From the NCBI GenBank assembly GCA_902799685.1, contig CADCBO010000010.1:1-64000 (forward strand): a stretch of 64,000 bases of DNA. Direction: 5' to 3'. Under the pieces are notes generated by a model. The model was not told the origin of the DNA, searched no databases, and saw nothing but the letters and a program-made list of their open reading frames with translations. Origin of the DNA: an uncultured Bacteroidales bacterium (GTDB lineage: Bacteria; Bacteroidota; Bacteroidia; Bacteroidales; Bacteroidaceae). Shown here in pieces: positions 1-6,799 of this stretch. Both the position numbers and the translations under genes were made by a program. Numbering within the stretch: position 1 is the first letter of the stretch; each line of letters starts with the position of its first letter.

Positions 1-15
1 AAAAAAATAAGAATT

Positions 16-351
16 ATGAAAAAGATTTTCTTCGCTGCAGTTGCAGCACTGCTTTTCGGAATGAGTGCAAACGCACAGAGTGTTAACGAGAATGAGGCTA
101 CAGTAGCCGACGTAGTTGCAGAACTCAGCCAGGCCGACGCCCTCCAGTTCATCCCCATGTATCAGAAGATGCTCACCGAGATCGAGACCGTATGCCGCAC
201 TGACAACAGCGACGACAAGAAGACTGCCAAGATCGAGGACATCAAGGAGGCTTACACCGATATGTTCAGCGAGATCCTGGTTACTGCACAGAACGAGGTT
301 GCAATGAACAGCGTATCAATGGAATACTTCAACAACAGAATAGCTAAGTAA
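16..351 (+). CDS. small secreted protein of unknown function
   Basis: A 111-residue protein with a clear Sec signal peptide: Lys-Lys at residues 2-3, a hydrophobic stretch, and an Ala-Asn-Ala-Gln cleavage site near residue 21. The mature part is about 90 residues, acidic, predicted helical, and has one Cys (near residue 60). I do not recognise a family. It is probably periplasmic. A-rich sequence and no Shine-Dalgarno precede the ATG, as is usual in Bacteroidota. A strong hairpin follows the stop, so it may be the last or only gene of its transcript. Codon use is rich in preferred codons (GAG, AAG, ATC), suggesting good expression. Confidence 0.75.
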   Translation: MKKIFFAAVAALLFGMSANAQSVNENEATVADVVAELSQADALQFIPMYQKMLTEIETVCRTDNSDDKKTAKIEDIKEAYTDMFSEILVTAQNEVAMNSVSMEYFNNRIAK

Positions 352-392
352 AGCACATATAAGATTTTCATAAGTTTAGGGTTATTAAGTAT

Positions 393-424
393 CAAGGAGC
401 CGGGCTGTGAAGTCCGGCTCCTTG
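393..424 (+). terminator. hairpin downstream of the small secreted protein gene
   Basis: A perfect 11-bp stem (CAAGGAGCCGG at 393-403 with its complement at 414-424) and a 10-nt loop lie 41 nt after the stop codon. No long T-run follows, so it may act with the next hairpin at 440-474. Confidence 0.6.
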
Positions 425-439
425 GCTTATACAAGACAA

Positions 440-474
440 AAAAGCCGGAAGCAACATGTACTCCCGGCTCTTTT
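440..474. terminator. bidirectional terminator between convergent genes
   Basis: A GCCGG/CCGGC stem with A-rich left and T-rich right flanks (AAAAGCCGG at 440-448, CCGGCTCTTTT at 464-474). It sits between the convergent genes ending at 351 and 492 and can serve both strands. Confidence 0.65.
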
Positions 475-491
475 ATTCAACTTGAAAAGGA

Positions 492-686
492 TTACTTCAG
501 AGCGTAATAGTTTTCATCATCTTCAGTGACGTTGATCTTGTCTTCACGGAGCAACCATCCGAGTCCAAGATAGAACTCTTTGTCCTTCAGCTTAGTTTCC
601 TTTTTGATTTCTTTCTGTGTAAGAGCGTTCTTACCTTCAAGTGCGCGCCAGATCAGACCGGCGAATTCACCTACCATTTCGTTCAT
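492..686 (-). CDS. winged-helix protein (DUF2582-like)
   Basis: A 64-residue protein matching the small winged-helix family PF10771 (DUF2582) of Bacteroidota. It begins with a helix containing IWRALE. A helix-turn-helix follows (LTQKEIKKETKLKDKEFYLG), then a short wing with LLREDKI and the C-terminal YYALK strand. It is probably a small cytoplasmic DNA-binding or adaptor protein; no target is known to me. It is full length for the family, stands alone between hairpins, and shares no operon with the upstream yebC gene, which has its own terminator at 819-856. Confidence 0.8.
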   Translation of the reverse strand: MNEMVGEFAGLIWRALEGKNALTQKEIKKETKLKDKEFYLGLGWLLREDKINVTEDDENYYALK

Positions 687-818
687 GATTGTATGTGTTT
701 TTTAAAATCGCCGCGAAATTACATATTTTTGCGATACATTATTCCAAATAGTATATATTTTTCAAATATTTTTATCCATTACTGTATAAAAACCGCATAA
801 ATGTCAACTCCACCACAC
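687..818. other. A+T-rich intergenic region, nothing else recognised
   Basis: AT-rich spacer upstream of the minus-strand winged-helix gene. It probably holds that gene's promoter, but I find no exact TAnnTTTG box on the minus strand. No ORF or RNA gene is visible. Confidence 0.4.
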
Positions 819-856
819 AAAAAAAGTGTGCAATTAGCCAATTGCACACTTTTTTT
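819..856. terminator. strong intrinsic terminator after yebC
   Basis: A 17-bp perfect stem (819-835 with 840-856) around a 4-nt loop AGCC. Poly-A on the left and poly-T on the right make it symmetric. It ends the pheT-yebC transcript on the minus strand. Confidence 0.9.
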
Positions 857-868
857 GATTTCTGATGA

Positions 869-1603
869 TTATTCCTCTTCCAGAGGTTTCATGTTGGTAT
901 AGACATTCTGCACGTCATCATCCTCATCCAGGCGCTCCACAATCTTGTCGATGGTCTCACGCTGCTCGGGGGTAACATCCTTCAGATCATTGGGGATGCG
1001 TGTGAACTCGGCAGCCTTAACCTCATAACCGTTCTCCTCAAACCACTTCTGGATGGCAGCGTATGACTTGGGATCGCCATAGAGGGTTACCTCATTCTCC
1101 TCCTCATCGATATCGTACTCCTCCTCAATGCCCAAGTCGATAAGCTCCAGGATCAGGTCATCCATATCAACACCATCTTTCATGGCGATGGTGAACTGGC
1201 ACTTATGACTGAAAATAAAGTCCAGACTACCGCTGGTTCCCAGTGTGCCGCCGAACTTGGTGAACACTGAACGTACGTTGGCAACGGTACGGGTGGTGTT
1301 ATCAGTCAGGGTCTCTACGTAGATGGCTATTCCATGAGGACCGTAACCCTCATAGTTCATCTCCTTGTAGTCCTTCTGATCCTTGCCCATTGCGTTCTTG
1401 ATAGCGCGCTCGATGTTGTCCTTGGGCATGTTCTCGTGCTTTGCGGTTGCAATGATGGCACGCAGTGTTGAGTTGTTATCCGGATCCGGACCGCCAGCCT
1501 TTACTGCAATGGCAATCTGCTTGCCGATGCGGGTAAATGTCTTGGCCATGTTGCCCCAGCGTTTCAGCTTACGGGCCTTTCTGAATTCAAATGCTCTTCC
1601 CAT
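869..1603 (-). CDS. yebC: YebC/PmpR (TACO1) family protein
   Basis: A 244-residue protein of the YebC/TACO1 family. These are cytoplasmic proteins first described as DNA-binding regulators and more recently linked to ribosome function at proline-rich stretches. The N-terminus has the family start MGRAFEFRKARKLKRWGNMA, followed by the conserved GGPDPDNNSTLRAII and the NMPKDNIERAIKNA helix. The middle has GYGPHGIAIYVETLTDN and the C-terminus FTRIPNDLKDV. It is full length. It lies 21 nt downstream of pheT, so the two are very likely co-transcribed. A 17-bp terminator follows. Confidence 0.95.
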   Translation of the reverse strand: MGRAFEFRKARKLKRWGNMAKTFTRIGKQIAIAVKAGGPDPDNNSTLRAIIATAKHENMPKDNIERAIKNAMGKDQKDYKEMNYEGYGPHGIAIYVETLTDNTTRTVANVRSVFTKFGGTLGTSGSLDFIFSHKCQFTIAMKDGVDMDDLILELIDLGIEEEYDIDEEENEVTLYGDPKSYAAIQKWFEENGYEVKAAEFTRIPNDLKDVTPEQRETIDKIVERLDEDDDVQNVYTNMKPLEEE

Positions 1604-1624
1604 AGTGTATGTTTTTATTTGTTA

Positions 1625-4117
1625 TTATCTCAATTGTGCATCCAGTTTGGTTTGGACAGCCTGGATAAGCTTGTTCATCACCTTGTCTATCTGGACATCG
1701 TTAAGGGTCTGTGATTCATCCTGAAGCAGGAAGCTTACTGCGTAGCTCTTCTTGCCGGCAGGCAGGTTCTTGCCTTCATAGACATCAAACAGGGTCACCT
1801 CCTTAAGCAGCTTGCTCTCGGTCTGATAAGCCAGACGCTCTATATCGGCAAACTTGACGCTCTTGTCTATGAGCAGAGCCAGGTCACGACGAACGGCCGG
1901 ATACTTGGGCAACTCGGCGAATGATGTCTTGGCCTTGCGGGTAGCCTTAAGCAACTCGTCCCAGTTGATCTCGGCAAAGCATACAGCCTGCTCAACATCG
2001 GTAAGTTTGAGCATTGCGCGGCTAACAAGACCCAGTTCCGCAACCGTCTTACCTGAACGAAGTTTATAACGAAGCCCCGTGCTAAATATGGAATTCTGAA
2101 ACTCCTCAATCTGAACGGCACTCTGAGCCAGACCCACGCGAGTAAATACATTCAGAACATGTGCCTTGAGCTCATAAACCGAATTCTCCTCATCGGCATG
2201 AGCCCATGAGCCCGATACGCGGTTACCGGTAAGCCATATACCCAGACGGTAGCCCTCGCTGTATGCGCGCAGAGGATTCTGTGCCTTACCGTCCTCAGCA
2301 GGCTGATTCAACTGCTCACGCTTGGCGGCATCGAACCAGTAGCACTTGCCGAATTCAAAGAACCTCAAGTCGGCACTCTGACGGCGGATATTGTGAGAAA
2401 GGCTCTCCAGACCGCCAAACAGAAGTGATTCACGCAGTACATTAAGATCTGCACTGAGCGGGTTCATAAGACGAACCAGTTTGTCTGACGGGCAGCAATC
2501 CATACCATCATAATAGGCGGCACGGGTAAGCGAGTTGTTAAGTATCTCATTGAATCCGCAACCAACCAGCTGTTCCGATACCAGATCCTGCAGCTTATGC
2601 GAACGGTCAACCTCACCCTGAACGGTCAGACTTGACTGGACTGACTTGCCAAAATCCACATTATTGTAACCGTAAATACGGAGAATCTCCTCAACCACAT
2701 CGCAGGGACGCTGAACATCCACGCGGAAAGGAGGAACAGAGAGTTTCATGCCATCGGCATTAAAAGCATCAACCTTTATACCCAGGTTCTCAACGATGCT
2801 CTTCATAACCTCACGGTCAAGTTTCTTACCAATCAGGCTGTCGGCATACTCAAAGTTGAAGTCAACCTTGAAATCCTGAGCAGGTGCGGGGTTGACATCC
2901 TTTATCTCCATTGAGATTGTACCGCCGGCCAGTTCCTTGACCAGCATGGCAGCCTGCTTGAGTGCATACAGGGTGCCGTTGGGATCTATACCGCGCTCAA
3001 AGCGGAACGATGCATCGGTGCTTAACTGATGACGGCGTGCTGTCTTGCGGATCCATGTAGGATGGAAGTAAGCGCTCTCCAGGAATACGTTAACGGTAGA
3101 GTCCGATATGCCCGATTCCAGACCTCCAAACACACCGCCTATGCACATGGGCTCCTGGGTATTGCAAATCATAAGGTCACGCTCGGAAAGCTTGCGCTCC
3201 ACACCGTCCAAAGTAACGAACGGGGTACCTTCGGGCATGGTCTTTACAACCACCTTGCCACCCTTGATCTTATCGGCATCAAAACTGTGCAGCGGCTGTC
3301 CGTATGCAAAAAGTATGTAGTTGGTGATATCTACGATATTGTTTATGGGGTGAAGGCCGATAGTAGAGAGCTTGTTCTTAAGCCAATCAGGACTCTCCTT
3401 TACGGTCACGCCCTTGATGCTTACACCTGCATAACGCGGGCAAGCCTCGGTATTCTGAACGTCAATGTCTATCTGCAGGTCATGGTTATCGACCTTGAAA
3501 CCGTCGCAGTCGGGACGGTGCAATGTGCTCTTATATCCGTTCTGGAGCAGCCATGCGTAGAAATCACGGGCAACGCCCCAGTGTGAGCAGGCGTCACTGT
3601 GGTTGGGAGTGATATCCACCTCAATCACATAGTCAGACTCCAGATGGAAATACTCGGCGGCAGGAGTACCGGGAACGGCATCGGCCGGGAGAACCATGAT
3701 ACCGGAGTGGTCATTACCCAGACCCAACTCCTTCTCAGAGCAGAGCATGCCGAATGACTCAACCCCACGCAGCTTTGAAGGCTTGATGGTAAAGCTCTCA
3801 TCGCCCTCATATATCTTGGCACCGATTGTTGCAACCACGACCTTCTGGCCGGCAGCCACGTTAGGTGCGCCGCAGACAATCTGCACGGGATCACCGCTGC
3901 CCTGATTGACAGTGGTTACATGCAGATGGTCAGAATTGGGGTGCTCCACACAGGTAAGAACCTCACCTATCACGACATCCTTGAGTCCGCCCTTGACAGA
4001 CTGAACCTCCTCTACTCCGTCAACCTCGAGACCTACTGATGTAAGCGCTGCTGCCACCTCATCGGGCGTCAGGTCAAAGTCAACATACTCCTTGAGCCAC
4101 TTATATGATACGTTCAT
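1625..4117 (-). CDS. pheT: phenylalanine-tRNA ligase beta subunit
   Basis: An 830-residue beta subunit of the alpha2-beta2 phenylalanyl-tRNA synthetase, which charges tRNA-Phe. Domains in order: an EMAP-like tRNA-binding domain (about 40-150, with HPNSDHLHVTTV), the B3/B4 editing domain (about 210-390, around NNIVDITNYILFAYGQPLHSFD), B5 (about 400-480), the catalytic-like core, and the C-terminal ferredoxin-fold anticodon-binding domain (about 735-828, with PKYPAVRRDLALL). Length is normal. pheS is not in the window, as is common in Bacteroidota where the two genes are unlinked. A -7 box lies at 4144-4151 and yebC follows in the same transcript. Confidence 0.97.
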   Translation of the reverse strand: MNVSYKWLKEYVDFDLTPDEVAAALTSVGLEVDGVEEVQSVKGGLKDVVIGEVLTCVEHPNSDHLHVTTVNQGSGDPVQIVCGAPNVAAGQKVVVATIGAKIYEGDESFTIKPSKLRGVESFGMLCSEKELGLGNDHSGIMVLPADAVPGTPAAEYFHLESDYVIEVDITPNHSDACSHWGVARDFYAWLLQNGYKSTLHRPDCDGFKVDNHDLQIDIDVQNTEACPRYAGVSIKGVTVKESPDWLKNKLSTIGLHPINNIVDITNYILFAYGQPLHSFDADKIKGGKVVVKTMPEGTPFVTLDGVERKLSERDLMICNTQEPMCIGGVFGGLESGISDSTVNVFLESAYFHPTWIRKTARRHQLSTDASFRFERGIDPNGTLYALKQAAMLVKELAGGTISMEIKDVNPAPAQDFKVDFNFEYADSLIGKKLDREVMKSIVENLGIKVDAFNADGMKLSVPPFRVDVQRPCDVVEEILRIYGYNNVDFGKSVQSSLTVQGEVDRSHKLQDLVSEQLVGCGFNEILNNSLTRAAYYDGMDCCPSDKLVRLMNPLSADLNVLRESLLFGGLESLSHNIRRQSADLRFFEFGKCYWFDAAKREQLNQPAEDGKAQNPLRAYSEGYRLGIWLTGNRVSGSWAHADEENSVYELKAHVLNVFTRVGLAQSAVQIEEFQNSIFSTGLRYKLRSGKTVAELGLVSRAMLKLTDVEQAVCFAEINWDELLKATRKAKTSFAELPKYPAVRRDLALLIDKSVKFADIERLAYQTESKLLKEVTLFDVYEGKNLPAGKKSYAVSFLLQDESQTLNDVQIDKVMNKLIQAVQTKLDAQLR

Positions 4118-4143
4118 AAAAAACCTATTTCTTTTTCAACCCG

Positions 4144-4151
4144 CAAAGGTA
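4144..4151 (-). promoter_or_regulatory. -7 box of the pheT-yebC promoter
   Basis: The minus strand reads TACCTTTG, an exact match to TAnnTTTG, 27 nt before the pheT ATG. A TTTG at 4174-4177 (minus strand) lies 22 nt upstream, close to the usual spacing, and falls in the loop of the dnaB terminator. Confidence 0.65.
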
Positions 4152-4157
4152 TAAAAA

Positions 4158-4187
4158 AGTCAGCAGATTGCTGCAAATCTGCTGACT
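4158..4187 (-). terminator. dnaB terminator
   Basis: An 11-bp perfect stem (AGTCAGCAGAT at 4158-4168 with 4177-4187), followed on the minus strand by a T-run (4153-4158). It starts 12 nt after the dnaB stop. The pheT promoter overlaps its distal arm. Confidence 0.9.
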
Positions 4188-4198
4188 CATTTTACGGC

Positions 4199-5713
4199 TC
4201 AGTATGGGATGTCACCAGCATCCGGAGCGCCACCCAACGGGTCATCGGGCGGAAGCTGCTCCTCATTCATTTTGGAGCGCTTTACGCTGCCTCGGCGGCC
4301 ACCCGCAGGGGATTCGCCTGAGCCTATGTTGTCGAATAAAGCCAGATCGCTCCGGAATGACAGACGCACGTCACCGACACCACCGTTACGGTGTTTTGCA
4401 ATGATAATCTCAGCAATACCGTGCAGATCATTGTGGTTGTTATCCTCATAGATCTTGTAGTACTCCGGGCGATGGATGAAGCATACGATATCAGCATCCT
4501 GCTCGATAGCACCTGATTCACGAAGGTCAGACAATTGAGGGCGCTTACCCTCGTAACCCTCACGACCCTCGACGCCACGGTTCAACTGTGACAGGGCAAT
4601 GATAGGTATATCCAGTTCCTTGGCTATACCCTTGAGGTTACGTGAGATTGTACTGATTTCCTCCTGACGGTTGCCGAACTTGATTCCACTGGCATTCATA
4701 AGCTGCAGATAATCAATGATTATCAACTCAACGTTATGCTCCTGCTTAAGACGGATTGCCTTAGTGCGGAACTCGGTGATAGAGAGAGACGGGGTGTCGT
4801 CCAGAAACATAGGCGCACTCTGCAGAGCGTTGATCTTGCTGTCCAGGATACTCCACTCATATGGAGCCAGACGGCCGTCACGAAGTTTGTTGCCAGGAAT
4901 CTCGCAGACGCTTGAAATCAAGCGGTTTACCAGCTGCACGTTACTCATCTCAAGCGAGAAGAGCGCCACCGGCTTCTGGTTGTTGACTGCGATGTTCTTG
5001 GCCATTGACAGCGCGAATGCCGTCTTACCCATTGCAGGGCGCGCAGCCAGAATGATAAGGTCCGATTTCTGCCAGCCCGACGTAATATTGTCAAGTTCAC
5101 GGAACCCGCTAGCCAATCCGCTCATACCCTCGGCACGGGACGCAGCCGTACGGATTCTGTTTACTGACTCCTGCAGCACCACATCAATCGATGCGAAGTC
5201 CTTCTTGACATTACGGTGAGCAATCTGGAACAGTTTGTTTTCGGCCTCGCCCAGCAGATCAGAGATATCGGTTGTATCATCAAAAGCCGATGTCTGGATC
5301 TCGCTGGTGAACGTAATCAGTTCACGAGCCATTGCCTTCTGCGCGATAATTCGCGAGTGGTACTCGATATGTGCCGACGACGTCACCTTGCCAGCCAGCT
5401 GAGTCACGTAAAGCGCACCGCCTGCCTCCTCTAAAGTACCGTTGCTCTTGAGCTGTTCGGTTACAGTGAGGATATCGATAGGACGCTGATTCAGTGACAG
5501 GTTTGCCACCGCCTCATAGATCACCTGATGACGGTGGTCGTAGAACGATTCGGCCTTGAGTATGTCACTCACCTTGGGGAATGCGTCCTGCTCGATCATG
5601 AGTGCGCCAATTACCGCCTCCTCAAGCTCAAGAGCCTGCGGCTGGAGGTGGTTGAGCACTATGCCGTCGGATGAACCACGTGAACTGCGCTGTCTGTTTC
5701 TGGAATCTGCCAT
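4199..5713 (-). CDS. dnaB: replicative DNA helicase DnaB
   Basis: A 504-residue hexameric 5'-3' helicase that unwinds DNA at the replication fork. The N-terminal DnaB_N domain (about 22-125) starts with QPQALELEEAVIGALM. The RecA-like C-terminal domain has Walker A AARPAMGKT (about 223-231), Walker B LIIIDYLQLM, and RPQLSDLRESGAIEQDADIV in the arginine-finger/H4 region. The C-terminal tail is Gly/Pro rich, as in Bacteroidota homologues. No intein. It is flanked by its own terminator and a -7 box at 5733-5740, so it is probably monocistronic. Confidence 0.97.
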   Translation of the reverse strand: MADSRNRQRSSRGSSDGIVLNHLQPQALELEEAVIGALMIEQDAFPKVSDILKAESFYDHRHQVIYEAVANLSLNQRPIDILTVTEQLKSNGTLEEAGGALYVTQLAGKVTSSAHIEYHSRIIAQKAMARELITFTSEIQTSAFDDTTDISDLLGEAENKLFQIAHRNVKKDFASIDVVLQESVNRIRTAASRAEGMSGLASGFRELDNITSGWQKSDLIILAARPAMGKTAFALSMAKNIAVNNQKPVALFSLEMSNVQLVNRLISSVCEIPGNKLRDGRLAPYEWSILDSKINALQSAPMFLDDTPSLSITEFRTKAIRLKQEHNVELIIIDYLQLMNASGIKFGNRQEEISTISRNLKGIAKELDIPIIALSQLNRGVEGREGYEGKRPQLSDLRESGAIEQDADIVCFIHRPEYYKIYEDNNHNDLHGIAEIIIAKHRNGGVGDVRLSFRSDLALFDNIGSGESPAGGRRGSVKRSKMNEEQLPPDDPLGGAPDAGDIPY

Positions 5714-5732
5714 TTCTTTATTCTAACCGATA

Positions 5733-5740
5733 CAAAGGTA
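5733..5740 (-). promoter_or_regulatory. -7 box of the dnaB promoter
   Basis: TACCTTTG on the minus strand, 19 nt before the dnaB ATG. Candidate -33 TTTG elements lie 16 and 22 nt further upstream, neither ideal. The flanking 5741-5878 spacer otherwise shows only a C/A-rich stretch and no gene. Confidence 0.55.
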
Positions 5741-5878
5741 AATCAATGCGGTCCCCCAAAAACAAAAACAGGAGGAAGGTTATCCCCCTGTTTTCAACAA
5801 TTTTTGGAGCAGCGAGAGGAGAGAAAGTTTACTTTCTATCCCGAGTCGCGACAAAAATCATGGAACGAATTGACATAG

Positions 5879-6799
5879 CTAAGCCATTTCGCGCTGGCAG
5901 GTGAACATATCAGGGAATATGTCAGCAGGATTATCTATCGGTGTACGGAACAGGCCATAGACTGTAGAGCCGGAACCAGACATTGCAGCATAGACCGCAC
6001 CCATAGAATAGAGTTTCTGCTTAATGTCTGCCAGGAGCGGATACTTGGCAAAGACAGTGGCCTCAAAATCATTGAATACGCAATCCTTCCACTCCGCTAC
6101 GGGACGCTTTATTGCCTCTGCAAGCGGAATATCCGGTTGTTTTGGAGTAAGCGATGCGTATGCCTCGGCAGTGCTGACCGATAAATCGGGCTTGACCAGC
6201 AGAATAGTGAAACCCTTGAGTGACAGGCTGATAGGATTCAGTATCTCACCCCTACCCGTTGCCAGCGAAGGAGTATTGGATATAAAGAATGCGCAGTCTG
6301 AACCCAGACGAGCGGCATATCGTTCCATCATGCTCTCACGCATGTGCAGATTGAAGCGGCGGTTCAGAAGTGATATCATGAATGCGCAGTCCGATGAGCC
6401 ACCGCCCAGACCTGCACCCGATGGGATATGTTTGTGCAGCTTGATGTCTATAGACGGCAGGTCAAAATCCTGCTGCAACATAAGGTATGCCTTGACCACC
6501 AGATTATCTGCAGCCTTAAACGGAAACTCATTGCCCGTCATCTCAAGAGAACAGCAGGGAACATCCTCCTTCTTAGGGAAAAGACGGTAAGGCAGGAAAA
6601 CGTCATCAGGCTGAACCAGAAGGCCAGCCTCAAGACGCTTGCGCAACTGCGCAGGATCAAGCGGACGCATAGGCTTTATCTCCAGCGCATCCTGCAGCAG
6701 CACCGGATAGAACACAGTCTCAATGTCGTGGTATCCGTCACTGCGTTTAGCCACGACATTGAGTCCAATGTTTATTTTAGCGTTCGGAAATGCTATCAT
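5879..6799 (-). CDS. ispE: 4-diphosphocytidyl-2-C-methyl-D-erythritol kinase
   Basis: A 306-residue GHMP-family kinase of the MEP isoprenoid pathway that phosphorylates the 2-hydroxyl of CDP-methylerythritol. The N-terminus has the family signature FPNAKINIGLNVVAKRSDGYHDI. The ATP-binding glycine-rich loop is PSGAGLGGGSSDCAF (about 127-141). The C-terminal GHMP motif is AAMSGSGSTVYGLF. Length is normal, with a short Bacteroidota-type insert near residues 55-75. The start codon overlaps the stop of the flavoprotein gene by 4 nt (ATGA), so translation is coupled to the end of the Rnf operon, an odd partner for an isoprenoid gene. Confidence 0.96.
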   Translation of the reverse strand: MIAFPNAKINIGLNVVAKRSDGYHDIETVFYPVLLQDALEIKPMRPLDPAQLRKRLEAGLLVQPDDVFLPYRLFPKKEDVPCCSLEMTGNEFPFKAADNLVVKAYLMLQQDFDLPSIDIKLHKHIPSGAGLGGGSSDCAFMISLLNRRFNLHMRESMMERYAARLGSDCAFFISNTPSLATGRGEILNPISLSLKGFTILLVKPDLSVSTAEAYASLTPKQPDIPLAEAIKRPVAEWKDCVFNDFEATVFAKYPLLADIKQKLYSMGAVYAAMSGSGSTVYGLFRTPIDNPADIFPDMFTCQREMA